Shown here: positions 1 through 8,258 of the stretch, piece by piece
Layout of the letters: each line of letters begins with the position of its first letter
Numbering within the stretch: position 1 is the stretch's first letter
Assembly (NCBI GenBank): GCA_902627805.1
Contig: CACOKN010000001.1
Location: 186,001 to 250,000 of the forward strand
Source: an uncultured Pelagibacteraceae bacterium
GTDB taxonomy: Bacteria; Pseudomonadota; Alphaproteobacteria; Pelagibacterales; Pelagibacteraceae
Length of the DNA: 64,000 nucleotides
Direction: 5' to 3'
Notes under the pieces: model-generated
What the model was told of the DNA's origin: nothing
Seen by the model: the letters and a program-made list of their open reading frames with translations, nothing else
Database searches by the model: none
Program-made: the position numbers and the translations under genes

Positions 1-109
1 TTATATTATTCGTATCGTGAGAAATTAATAATTCGATGCCTTTATCCTGCATCATTTTTTGAACCTTTTTTAATCTATTCCTATATTCTTCTTTTGTAAA
101 AAGACTCAT
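1..109 (-). CDS. M24-family peptidase / creatinase-like protein, N-terminal fragment
   Basis: Only the first 36 codons are inside the window; the rest lies beyond the left edge. The start ATG overlaps the stop codon of the upstream EutA-like gene as ATGA, so the two are probably translationally coupled. The visible peptide begins MSLFTKEEYRNRLKKVQKMM and continues with DKGIELLISHDTNNI. This is the usual opening of the creatinase/prolidase N-terminal domain found in Xaa-Pro peptidases and ectoine hydrolases (DoeA/EutD). Pairing with an EutA-like gene makes an ectoine-type hydrolase attractive, but no catalytic residues are visible, so the substrate is inference. Confidence 0.7.
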   Translation of the reverse strand, partial: MSLFTKEEYRNRLKKVQKMMQDKGIELLISHDTNNI

Positions 110-855
110 TTATCTAAATTAAATAATTTTCCAAAGCCTAGAATATCTTTGTTCATTCCAATGCTTTCTAAAGTATCCCATATTAATGATTGATTGCTTG
201 TAATGACAGGCTTACCTAATTCTTTCTCTAATCTTTCAATTATGTTTAAAACTGGTAAAGCCGTGCACGAGATAAATAAGGCATCAGCATTTTTGATTTC
301 TATTTGCGATAAAGTTTTAAATAAAAAATTTTGATCTACTTTTCCGATATCATAGTCAGCTGCAATATCTAGATAAGTATTTACAACAATATCAAAACCT
401 TGACTTGAAAAATAATCTATAACCTCATCATTTAATTTTTTACTATAAGGAGTAAATATTGCTATTTTTTTTATATTTAACTTTTTTAATGCTTTAATAG
501 CGGCAGTGCTTGGTGTTGTAATTTTTGCTTTTGGTTTTGCTTCTTTAACTTTTTTTTCAATAGTATCATGTCCGACAGCTATAGTTCCAGAAGTACACCC
601 GTATACAACACAATCTATATTTTCATCTGGTAAAATATTTTTAGTAACATCTGTAACTTTTTCGGACATTTTAATTAAATTTTCTTTTGATAAAGGATTA
701 TAACATTCAATTCTATTTACAAAAAAATCTATATCTTTATCTTTAATTATTTTGATAAAATCTTTTTCAATTATAAAATCTGTAGCTAGAGCAATTAATC
801 CTATTCTAGGATTATATTTTTTTATGAATTGAGGTTGAATTTTATTAGACTTCAT
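106..855 (-). CDS. Asp/Glu racemase-family protein, EutA / maleate isomerase-like
   Basis: A 249-residue cytosolic protein of the Asp/Glu/hydantoin racemase fold. Two catalytic-type cysteines are visible, Cys87 in YGCTSGT and Cys197 in ISCTALP, about 110 residues apart as in maleate cis-trans isomerase and arylmalonate decarboxylase. The N-terminal RIGLIALATDF segment resembles the ectoine-utilisation protein EutA. Its stop codon overlaps the start of an M24 hydrolase, the partner found in ectoine degradation operons. The fold is well supported; the ectoine role is inferred from the pairing. Other members of this fold act on maleate or hydantoins. Confidence 0.7.
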   Translation of the reverse strand: MKSNKIQPQFIKKYNPRIGLIALATDFIIEKDFIKIIKDKDIDFFVNRIECYNPLSKENLIKMSEKVTDVTKNILPDENIDCVVYGCTSGTIAVGHDTIEKKVKEAKPKAKITTPSTAAIKALKKLNIKKIAIFTPYSKKLNDEVIDYFSSQGFDIVVNTYLDIAADYDIGKVDQNFLFKTLSQIEIKNADALFISCTALPVLNIIERLEKELGKPVITSNQSLIWDTLESIGMNKDILGFGKLFNLDK

Positions 856-927
856 TAAAATCGTTTAAAATCTTTAATAATCAGTCTAGTTTAAATAAAG
901 ACATTATAAAATAAGATAATTTGGCGG

Positions 928-957
928 TTGAAAATCTATATAAATAGGATTTAATTT
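928..957 (+). promoter_or_regulatory. Candidate sigma70-type promoter for the solute-binding protein gene
   Basis: TTGAAA (928-933) and TAATTT (952-957) are 18 bases apart, upstream of the plus-strand solute-binding protein gene, which also has an AGAGGA ribosome-binding site at 982-987. AT-rich DNA yields such boxes easily, so support is modest. Confidence 0.3.
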
Positions 958-992
958 AGTCTTTATAAATTGTTAACAAATAGAGGAATATA

Positions 993-2174
993 ATGAGAAA
1001 ATTAATTATTGCTGCATTTATATTTGTATCAAGTTTTACAACAAATGTTTTTGCAGAAGTAAAAATGGGAATAATTTTAGGATTTACTGGTCCTATAGAA
1101 TCTCTTACACCCGCTATGGCTGCATCTGCAGAGCTTGCTTTTAAAGAAGCATCTGACTCAGGTTCACTATTAGGTGGAGAAAAAATTTCAGTAGTAAGAG
1201 CAGACTCAACTTGTGTTGACTCAGCAGCAGCAACAGCAGCAGCTGAGGGTGTTATTGCACAAGGTGTAGCTGCAATCATGGGTGCTGATTGTTCAGGTGT
1301 AACAGGTGCTATTGCATCAAATGTTGCTGTACCAAATGGTGTGGTAATGATTTCACCTTCTGCAACATCTCCAGGATTAACAACTTTAGATGATAAAGGG
1401 TATTTCTTTAGAACTGCTCCATCAGATGCTAGGGGTGGACAAATCCTTGCAGATATTACTAAAGATAGAAAAGTAAAAAGTGTAGCTATTACTTATACAA
1501 ACAACGATTATGGTAAAGGTTTAGCTGATGTTTATAAAGCAGCAGTAGAAGCTCACGGAATAAAAGTAACTACAGTAAATGCTCATGAAGATGGAAAAGC
1601 AGATTATTCTTCTGAGGTAGCAACACTTGCTTCAGCAGGTGGTGATGCGGTAGCTGTTATTGGATATCTTGACCAAGGTGGAAAAGGTATTATTCAAGCT
1701 TCTTTAGACTCTGGTGCATTTGATAGATTTATTTTGTCAGATGGTATGATCGGTCAATCATTGGTTGATGCATTTGGAAAGGATTTAAGAAAATCTTTTG
1801 GTTCAATGCCTGGATCAACTGGAAAAGGTGCTGGAGTTTTTGCTGGTGTAGCAAAAGCTGCTGGTATTGATAGTTCTGGTCCATACACTGGTGAGTCATA
1901 TGATGCAGCTGCTTTAATTGTTTTAGCAATGCAAGCAGGTAATTCAGCTGATAGAGCATCAATTGCAAAAAATGTGATGGATGTTGCAAACGGCCCTGGA
2001 ACAAAAATTTATCCAGGTGAACTTAAAAAAGGTTTAGATTTACTAGCTAAAGGTAAAAAAGTTGACTACGAAGGTGCAACAGGTGTTACTTTTACTAACG
2101 TCGGTGAAGCTGAAGGTTCTTTCTTAGAACAAGAAGTTAAAGGCGGAAAATTCAAAACTAAAAAACAAAGATAA
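993..2174 (+). CDS. Branched-chain amino acid type ABC transporter, periplasmic binding protein
   Basis: A 393-residue type I periplasmic binding protein (Peripla_BP_6/LivK family). An N-terminal signal peptide ends near VFA/EVK at about residue 22. The core starts with MGIILGFTGPIESLTP and keeps the family pattern through TGESYDAAALI. Two cysteines, in DSTCVDS and GADCSGV, could form a disulfide after export. A good AGAGGA site lies 6 bases before the ATG. The gene converges on the minus-strand livM-livH-livF-livG cluster instead of leading that operon, so it is probably the cognate binding protein but expressed separately. The ligand could be an amino acid or another small organic solute. 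Confidence 0.88.
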   Translation: MRKLIIAAFIFVSSFTTNVFAEVKMGIILGFTGPIESLTPAMAASAELAFKEASDSGSLLGGEKISVVRADSTCVDSAAATAAAEGVIAQGVAAIMGADCSGVTGAIASNVAVPNGVVMISPSATSPGLTTLDDKGYFFRTAPSDARGGQILADITKDRKVKSVAITYTNNDYGKGLADVYKAAVEAHGIKVTTVNAHEDGKADYSSEVATLASAGGDAVAVIGYLDQGGKGIIQASLDSGAFDRFILSDGMIGQSLVDAFGKDLRKSFGSMPGSTGKGAGVFAGVAKAAGIDSSGPYTGESYDAAALIVLAMQAGNSADRASIAKNVMDVANGPGTKIYPGELKKGLDLLAKGKKVDYEGATGVTFTNVGEAEGSFLEQEVKGGKFKTKKQR

Positions 2175-2188
2175 TTTATCTTAAAATT

Positions 2189-2224
2189 AAAACCCCTGAC
2201 ATTTTTATGTTGGGGGTTTTTTTT
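2189..2224. terminator. Intrinsic terminator between convergent genes
   Basis: AAAACCCC pairs with GGGGTTTT and ACAT with ATGT around a TTTT loop. With two wobble pairs this gives a 14-pair stem, followed on the plus strand by a run of Ts. It ends the solute-binding protein transcript. The A-rich left flank means it could also stop the opposing livM transcript. Confidence 0.85.
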
Positions 2225-2294
2225 AAAAAAATAAATATTTATCGACCATATATAAAGCCCAAGCAAAAGCTGCACCTAAAATTATATATTTCAT
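2223..2294 (-). CDS. Possible 23-residue membrane micropeptide after livM
   Basis: An ATG five bases after the livM stop opens a short frame, MKYIILGAAFAWALYMVDKY followed by LFF. It reads as one transmembrane helix with a Lys start. The stop lies in the U-tract of the terminator at 2189-2224. The spacing and hydrophobic design fit a small operon-distal protein, but there is no clear ribosome-binding site and chance cannot be excluded without finding it conserved in relatives. Confidence 0.3.
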   Translation of the reverse strand: MKYIILGAAFAWALYMVDKYLFF

Positions 2295-2299
2295 TTTTT

Positions 2300-3670
2300 T
2301 TATTTTATTTCTATTTTTTCTGGAAGTATACCTTTTGGTCTATATCTCATTATTAATAACAATCCTATTCCCATCATCAAAAACCTAAAATATGGAACAC
2401 TTTCAATTAAATGAACTTTTAAAAAGTGAGTATCAGCTAAACCAGCCGTTGTTAAATTAACTAAATATAATCCGATGGGTGCTGACTCGATCCATAAAAA
2501 CCAAACTACAAAGCCTCCTAGAATTGCACCAAAATTATTACCACTGCCACCTACTATGACCATCACCCAAATTAAAAAAGTATATCGCATAGGTCTGTAG
2601 CTGCCTGGCGTAAATAATCCATCTTGGGTTACTAACATAGCGCCAGCAATTCCCACTATAGCTGAACCTAAAACAAAAATTAGTAAATGTTGTTTCACCA
2701 CATTTTTACCCATTGCATTCGCTGCCTCTTCATTATCTCTAATAGCTCTCATCATTCTACCCCACGGAGAATAAAGAGCTTTTTGAGTTAAAATTAATAG
2801 AATGATAACAACAATTAAAAACAAACCTGAATAACAAAGTTTTACAAAAATTGATGATCCTTCAATGACAAATTGATTTAGAGCAGCTTGTCTCTCAGAT
2901 AAATCTGTTATTAAATTCAATTTACTTAGGTTAAATTTTTCAACTAAATTTATAAACCAATCTGTTTGTTGTAAATTAACCTCATAAGGTGCAGGGCGCT
3001 TCAATCCAATAACATTTTTTACACCTCTAGTCAGCCAATCTTCATGCTTAATTATTGCTATAACAATTTCAGATATTAACAAAGTAGCTATTGCCAAATA
3101 ATCTGCCCTTAAACCTAAGGCAACTTTACCAATTACAAATGCTAACCCACCCGCAAACAGAGCACCTACGATCCAAGAAAAAATAATTGGAAGACCAAAT
3201 CCACCAAGAAATCCTGTTTTTGCAGGATCTACTTCCTCTATTGCCTCAATCCCAGGTTCAGATACAAATCTAATGATTATTATTCCTGCAATTATAATAG
3301 ATGCAATAATATAGGTTCTAACTTTTGATTTTTCGTATTTTTTTAATACATATCTTACGGCTAATACCATCCCTATTATTAGTAAAAGACTTAAAAGAAT
3401 ATTAGATCCGCCTACGCTCCATGCTTCTTGAACTGGATCAACTGAGATTAAAACTGCTGCTAAACCACCTAGAGCAGTATATCCCATTATTCCAAAGTTA
3501 ATAAGACCAGCATAACCCCATTGAATATTAGCTCCCATTGTCATGACTGCTGAAATTAAACAAAGATTAAAAATTGATAAAGCTATATTCCAAGATTGAA
3601 AAATTCCAACAAGAATAATTAATCCCATCATTATAGTATAAGCTGCAATTACATTTAAATTTTTTCTCAC
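2300..3670 (-). CDS. livM: Branched-chain amino acid type ABC transporter permease, LivM-like
   Basis: A 456-residue polytopic inner-membrane permease of the LivM family. The family signature region is intact (RADYLAIATLLISEI, then RAIRDNEEAANAMGKNV, the loop that contacts the ATPase), and the C-terminus MRYRPKGILPEKIE is typical. It is longer than many LivM proteins because of an insertion after residue 100 and a loop near 220-265. It overlaps livH by four bases (ATGA), which indicates coupled translation within the livG-livF-livH-livM set. Confidence 0.9.
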   Translation of the reverse strand: MRKNLNVIAAYTIMMGLIILVGIFQSWNIALSIFNLCLISAVMTMGANIQWGYAGLINFGIMGYTALGGLAAVLISVDPVQEAWSVGGSNILLSLLLIIGMVLAVRYVLKKYEKSKVRTYIIASIIIAGIIIIRFVSEPGIEAIEEVDPAKTGFLGGFGLPIIFSWIVGALFAGGLAFVIGKVALGLRADYLAIATLLISEIVIAIIKHEDWLTRGVKNVIGLKRPAPYEVNLQQTDWFINLVEKFNLSKLNLITDLSERQAALNQFVIEGSSIFVKLCYSGLFLIVVIILLILTQKALYSPWGRMMRAIRDNEEAANAMGKNVVKQHLLIFVLGSAIVGIAGAMLVTQDGLFTPGSYRPMRYTFLIWVMVIVGGSGNNFGAILGGFVVWFLWIESAPIGLYLVNLTTAGLADTHFLKVHLIESVPYFRFLMMGIGLLLIMRYRPKGILPEKIEIK

Positions 3671-4677
3671 AATATTTTCCCTTTAAAAATTCCAGATGGT
3701 CGGTAAAGCAGTACAATAACAAGAATTGAAAATGATACTGCGAATTTATAATCTGTTGATAGCAATTGAACTAAAGTATTTGGCTCTAAACTTTCTGGTA
3801 ATAAATACATGAAAAATTTTTTATATGCATAAGTTAAAAGGATTTCAGAAAACGCAATTACATATCCTCCTAAGAATGCACCAAAAGGATTTCCTATACC
3901 ACCAACAATAGCTGCAGCAAAAATTGGGAGCATATTATTAAAATAAGTAAATGGTTTAAAACTTTTATCTAAACCATACAAAGCTCCACCAATTGTAGCT
4001 AAAATACCCGCTATAATCCAAGTTATCGTTACAATTTTTTTAGGATCAATTCCTGATAATAATGCAAGATCTTCATTATCAGAGTAGGCTCTCATGCTTT
4101 TTCCAGTTTTAGTTTTATTTAAAAACCAAAAAAGAGTTGAGACTAAAATTAATGTTACAACAATTGTAATTACCTGGGTTGATTTTATTGCAAGACCTTC
4201 ATTAAGACCTGTCATTTCTTTAAATTCACCAGCTTTTATTAAAAATTTTTCTCCATCAAAAAATCTTCTGTCTGAAGGGCCAATAATTATTCGAACAACT
4301 GCCTGAGTAACAAACATGACCCCAATACTAACCATTGCTAGTTGAACAGGAGGGCTTTTGCTTACTCTATAATATTTAAAAACAAATTTATCTATTAAAA
4401 GCATATAGCCAACCATAAACATTATTGCAAAAGGAATTGCGATAAGAGCAGTTGGGAGAAAGCCTAGGCTCACTCCTAAAGACTGAAGATACCATGTGAA
4501 CAAAATTGTTACCATAGTACCAAAAGACATCATGTCTCCTGTTGCAAAATTAGCAAATCTTAGAATTCCATAAATTAAAGTTACGAAAATTGCACCTAGT
4601 GCTAGTTGAGATCCATAAGCCAATGCAGGAACAAAAATATAGTTTAATAACAATACGATTGCATTTATAAAATCCAT
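3667..4677 (-). CDS. livH: Branched-chain amino acid type ABC transporter permease, LivH-like
   Basis: A LivH-family permease with several hydrophobic segments. It carries the ATPase-contact loop MRAYSDNEDLALLSGID and the ending LYRPSGIFKGKIL. A longer frame opens at a GTG (4684-4686). The ATG at 4675-4677 is the better start because AGGTGG lies five bases before it and it follows directly on the livF stop codon. It should form the membrane channel with the adjacent LivM and be powered by LivF and LivG. The substrate range is not readable from the sequence. Confidence 0.9.
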   Translation of the reverse strand: MDFINAIVLLLNYIFVPALAYGSQLALGAIFVTLIYGILRFANFATGDMMSFGTMVTILFTWYLQSLGVSLGFLPTALIAIPFAIMFMVGYMLLIDKFVFKYYRVSKSPPVQLAMVSIGVMFVTQAVVRIIIGPSDRRFFDGEKFLIKAGEFKEMTGLNEGLAIKSTQVITIVVTLILVSTLFWFLNKTKTGKSMRAYSDNEDLALLSGIDPKKIVTITWIIAGILATIGGALYGLDKSFKPFTYFNNMLPIFAAAIVGGIGNPFGAFLGGYVIAFSEILLTYAYKKFFMYLLPESLEPNTLVQLLSTDYKFAVSFSILVIVLLYRPSGIFKGKIL

Positions 4678-4678
4678 A

Positions 4679-5386
4679 CTAACCACCTAAAAATGAGCTC
4701 CTTACTCTAGGATCGTTAAGTAATTCTTTACCTGATCCTGAATAACGATTTTCTCCTGTAACTAAAACATAACCTCTATCTGAAATACTTAATGCTTGTT
4801 TAGCATTTTGTTCTACCATCAATATAGCTACATTTGTTTGTTTTACTTTGACAATATGATCAAATAATTCATCCATTACTATAGGTGAAACTCCTGCAGT
4901 AGGTTCATCTAACATTAAAACTGATGGTTTAATCATAAGCGCTCTTCCAAGGGCAACCTGTTGTCTTTGCCCGCCTGATAATTCACCAACCAATTGACTT
5001 TTTTTTTCTCTCAATATTGGAAATAAATCATAAATCTCATGAATAATTGAATTATAGTTATCATCAATTAAGAAAGCTCCCATTTCTAAATTTTCCTCGA
5101 CAGTCATCCCAGCAAAAACATTTTTAGTTTGAGGGACGAATGAAATTCCTGATTTGACTCTATCTTGTGGTGATAATTTGGTTATATCTTTGCCATCAAT
5201 TATTACCGAGCCAGATTTTAAATTTAATAAACCCAACATAGCTTTCATAGCAGTTGATTTTCCTGCACCATTAGGACCTAAAATTGAAACAATTTCTCCT
5301 CTATCTACATTTACAGAGCATGAACTAATAATATCAGGACCATTTCCATAGCCCCCTGTCATTTTATTTCCCTCAAAAAATGCCAT
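4679..5386 (-). CDS. livF: ABC transporter ATP-binding protein, LivF-like
   Basis: A 235-residue cytosolic ATPase. The Walker A motif GPNGAGKS is at residues 37-44, the ABC signature LSGGQRQQ in the middle, Walker B is LMLDEPTAG, and the ending FLGG is typical of LivF. It lies between livG (one-base gap) and livH. It should couple ATP hydrolysis to uptake through the LivH-LivM pair. A second LivF-type gene lies at 8953-9738. Confidence 0.92.
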   Translation of the reverse strand: MAFFEGNKMTGGYGNGPDIISSCSVNVDRGEIVSILGPNGAGKSTAMKAMLGLLNLKSGSVIIDGKDITKLSPQDRVKSGISFVPQTKNVFAGMTVEENLEMGAFLIDDNYNSIIHEIYDLFPILREKKSQLVGELSGGQRQQVALGRALMIKPSVLMLDEPTAGVSPIVMDELFDHIVKVKQTNVAILMVEQNAKQALSISDRGYVLVTGENRYSGSGKELLNDPRVRSSFLGG

Positions 5387-5387
5387 T

Positions 5388-6173
5388 TTAATTATCTTTT
5401 AATTTTGATCCTCTTCCTAAATAACTTTCAATTACCTTTTCATCCTTTTTTGCATCTTCGACCGAACCCTCAAATAGTACCGATCCTTCAGCCATTACAA
5501 TTACTGGATCACATAATCTTCCAATAAAGTCCATGTCATGCTCAATCATACAAAAAGTATATCCTTTTTCTTTATTGAGCTTTTCAATAGCTGTACCAAG
5601 ATCTTTAAGTAATGTTCTGTTTACACCTGCTCCTACTTCATCTAATAAAACTAATTTTGCATCAACCATCATTGTTCTACCAAGTTCTAATAACTTTTTT
5701 TGACCACCAGACAAATTACCAGCTAACTCATTTCGTAAGTGACCTAAATTCAAAAATTCTATAACTTCTATTGCTTTTTGCTTGATAATATTTTCTTCTT
5801 TCATAATCAGATTGGGTTTAAATATTGCGTTCATTAGTTGTTCACCTGATTGATTACCTGGAACCATCATTAAATTTTCTAAAACAGATAAGTTGGTAAA
5901 CTCGTGTGCAATTTGGAAAGTTCGAAGAAGTCCTTTTGAAAATAATTCATAAGCAGGCACATCAGTAATATTTTCATTGTTAAACATTACACTCCCAGCT
6001 GAACATTTTAAGTTTCCAGCTATTAAGTTAAATAAAGTTGTTTTACCAGAACCGTTAGGACCAATTATTCCAGTTATGGTTCCTTTCTTAACTTTTAAAG
6101 AGCAATCTGACACTGCTGCCAATCCACCAAAATATTTTGATAGATTATTAATTTCTAAAATATTTTCTGACAT
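5388..6173 (-). CDS. livG: ABC transporter ATP-binding protein, LivG-like
   Basis: A 261-residue ATPase of the LivG type. The Walker A motif GPNGSGKT is at 38-45, the signature is LSGGQKKL, and the switch region is MIEHDMDFI. The Walker B/D-loop reads LLDEVGAGVN, where LivG proteins normally have DEPAAG or DEPTAG, so the usual proline is a valine. The catalytic glutamate is kept, so activity is expected. It is first of the four-gene livGFHM set, and no binding-protein gene precedes it in the same direction. Confidence 0.9.
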   Translation of the reverse strand: MSENILEINNLSKYFGGLAAVSDCSLKVKKGTITGIIGPNGSGKTTLFNLIAGNLKCSAGSVMFNNENITDVPAYELFSKGLLRTFQIAHEFTNLSVLENLMMVPGNQSGEQLMNAIFKPNLIMKEENIIKQKAIEVIEFLNLGHLRNELAGNLSGGQKKLLELGRTMMVDAKLVLLDEVGAGVNRTLLKDLGTAIEKLNKEKGYTFCMIEHDMDFIGRLCDPVIVMAEGSVLFEGSVEDAKKDEKVIESYLGRGSKLKDN

Positions 6174-6176
6174 TAA

Positions 6177-6944
6177 TTATTTGTTTAATCTTTTATAAAT
6201 ACTATTTAAAGAATTTATAACAGATTTATAGGCCCCCTTTTTCTTCATTTCTTTAAGGCCTTGCTCATTTAAACCCTTTGGCGTTTGAGATTCTTTCACC
6301 AAATATTTCAAATCTTTTTTTGAATTGACTACTGCATCTTCGGATAAAGCTAAAAATAAGTTTGTTATATATTTTTGTGCATCTATTCTTTTAATTCCCT
6401 TTCTTACTAACCAACTACTCAACACATTTAAGATTTCATAGTAAGACGCCATCATTCCTGATGTTGACCAAAAATTAATTGATAACTTTTCATTTTTAAT
6501 TTCAATTGTAGATCCAATTTTATTAAAAAAATCTTTTACTTTTTTATTTGGTGGATAAATTGGGACAGGCCCTTTTTTCAAAGATATTGGGGGAAGTGGT
6601 ATTGCTCTTACAATTTTTGACTTAACTTTAATAATCTTTTTTAGTTCTGTTAATGTTATTGTTGAAATAAAACTGATTATCGTTTGATTTTTTTTAAAAT
6701 TTAAATTTTTTAGTATTTTTTTTCCCACTGTAGGAGTAACTGCTAAGAACACCCAATTAGAGTTATTAATCACATCTTGGTTATTTTTTGCAATACTAAC
6801 CTTGTTAAATCTTTTTTTTAAACTAAGTGCTATTCTTTTATTTCTTGGTGAAATAACAATCTTGTTATATTTTATTTTTGAATTACATATTCCAACAATA
6901 ACTGAAGAAGCTATTTTTCCTGTTCCAATAAAACCAAGTTTCAT
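6177..6944 (-). CDS. Pyrroline-5-carboxylate reductase-like NAD(P)-dependent oxidoreductase
   Basis: A 255-residue protein with an N-terminal Rossmann motif GFIGTGKIA (residues 4-12) as in ProC. AVTPT and ISTITL strands follow, then a helical C-terminal dimerisation half. The ProC hallmark near the C-terminus, usually SPGGTT, is TPKGLNEQ here, so the active-site loop differs from classical ProC and another imino-acid substrate is possible. It sits three bases from livG and 34 bases after the CsiD-type gene, so a role in catabolism of an imported amino acid is plausible. Confidence 0.7.
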   Translation of the reverse strand: MKLGFIGTGKIASSVIVGICNSKIKYNKIVISPRNKRIALSLKKRFNKVSIAKNNQDVINNSNWVFLAVTPTVGKKILKNLNFKKNQTIISFISTITLTELKKIIKVKSKIVRAIPLPPISLKKGPVPIYPPNKKVKDFFNKIGSTIEIKNEKLSINFWSTSGMMASYYEILNVLSSWLVRKGIKRIDAQKYITNLFLALSEDAVVNSKKDLKYLVKESQTPKGLNEQGLKEMKKKGAYKSVINSLNSIYKRLNK

Positions 6945-6978
6945 AATTTTATAAATTTTATTTATTTAAGATGATAGA

Positions 6979-7890
6979 TTAATTTTTAAAAAATGAACCC
7001 CTAATTCTTAATAGTTCTCTGCTTAAATCTTTATTTTCCTTGAAAGGTTTTCTGCCATGTAACCAAAAATAATTATTTGCAACTACGGCTGATCCTACAG
7101 GCAATTTAGTTATCACTTTATTCTTACTTTCCTCTAAACAATCAGATAACTTTTGTAAAAAGTTACCTTGAGACATATTTTTTGGTTCAGGAAACTGATC
7201 TATGTAAGATATCTGGGGTTTGCCATCTTTATCTTCTGAAAATATCGGATGTTCTACTTTGTAGTCTACATTCTTACTTTTTGGCGATCCCCATAAAAAA
7301 TTTTGTTTTCCAACTGGATCATCGAATAGTTCTTCACAATATTCCCAATCATCTAAGTGCAGCATTGCTGTTTCTCCTCCTTCTACATTTTTTTCCTCGA
7401 TCTTTGTCATTAAAAGCCAATCAGTAATTTCTTTTACATATGTTCCGTCAGTATGAAGATCCATATTAGTATAAGCTTTCCTTAAATATGAGTCACTTTT
7501 ATCCTCATGCTTAACGTGAAATCTTGCATAATATTTGCCCGCCATAGAATCATGATTTGGCACTCCTATTAAATGCGATATTGCAGTTGATAATTTTACT
7601 AAAAAAATATCATCAACATTTGCGTTTTTATTTTCAGGACCAATTATGAAACACCCAAGATTTCTATCTCTTATTATTCTATTCATTATAATACCAAGCT
7701 TATTTTCACTTAAATCATCTAAGCTTTTAGCAATTGTAAATCTTGTGAAAGGTTTGTATTCGATTGCTGTTAAATCAAATTTTTTAAATGGAAAAATCAA
7801 TTTTTCAATAGTCTCATCTTTAATTTTTATATCAATTATTCTAGGGGATATTTTATTACTTGATATTTCAAATCCAGATATATTTTCCAT
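6979..7890 (-). CDS. glaH: Glutarate 2-hydroxylase, CsiD/GlaH family
   Basis: A 303-residue Fe(II)/2-oxoglutarate dioxygenase closely resembling E. coli CsiD along its whole length (ALEYK/AIEYKPF, GKYYARF, SDSYLRK, LLHLDDWE, YIDQF). The iron triad is visible as His146 and Asp148 in LHTDGTY and His278 in WLHGR. Arg291 in SRELLRIRG fits 2-oxoglutarate binding. CsiD converts glutarate to L-2-hydroxyglutarate in lysine catabolism, normally beside lhgO, which is not in this window. Here it follows azlD by 44 bases and precedes a P5C-reductase-like gene. Family assignment is firm; the exact substrate in this organism is inferred. Confidence 0.88.
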   Translation of the reverse strand: MENISGFEISSNKISPRIIDIKIKDETIEKLIFPFKKFDLTAIEYKPFTRFTIAKSLDDLSENKLGIIMNRIIRDRNLGCFIIGPENKNANVDDIFLVKLSTAISHLIGVPNHDSMAGKYYARFHVKHEDKSDSYLRKAYTNMDLHTDGTYVKEITDWLLMTKIEEKNVEGGETAMLHLDDWEYCEELFDDPVGKQNFLWGSPKSKNVDYKVEHPIFSEDKDGKPQISYIDQFPEPKNMSQGNFLQKLSDCLEESKNKVITKLPVGSAVVANNYFWLHGRKPFKENKDLSRELLRIRGSFFKN

Positions 7891-7934
7891 AATTTATTCT
7901 CTAATTAACATAATACCAAATTATTTTTAAATTA

Positions 7935-8258
7935 CTAAAAAAAGTTGTTTACTATCCCAATAGAGATGGCTGAAAAAATTGTTGGGTATACAAAATTTTT
8001 TTTAGTAATAAAAAATATTCCAAGACTTAATAATACGACAATTAACCTACTTAAATAGGTAGCTTCTGAAAGAGCACCTACTGGAAAAATGATTGTTCTG
8101 GCAATCAAAGCTGCAAGTGTTGCATACGCTAAACAATTAAACCATCTAAAAATTTTGGAAGACTCCTTTATTCTTAATGATGAGAGTACACCTAAAAATC
8201 TTGAAAGATAAGTTGCTAACGATGTTACGATAATAGATAGTAAAACGCTAATTGACAT
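7935..8258 (-). CDS. azlD: Branched-chain amino acid exporter small subunit, AzlD-like
   Basis: A 107-residue hydrophobic protein with about four membrane segments and the AzlD pattern (TYLSRFLGVL near the N-terminus, LAYATLAALIARTI in the middle). It overlaps the end of azlC by 11 bases, as expected for the two-subunit AzlCD (BrnFE-type) exporter. The pair lies inside a cluster of uptake systems, so it may act as an overflow valve for amino acids brought in by the adjacent Liv importer. Confidence 0.85.
   Translation of the reverse strand: MSISVLLSIIVTSLATYLSRFLGVLSSLRIKESSKIFRWFNCLAYATLAALIARTIIFPVGALSEATYLSRLIVVLLSLGIFFITKKNFVYPTIFSAISIGIVNNFF

Noticed and set aside
956..1279. Minus-strand frame of 107 codons
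   Set aside because: It is antisense to the well-supported solute-binding protein gene and has alanine/serine-rich shadow composition.
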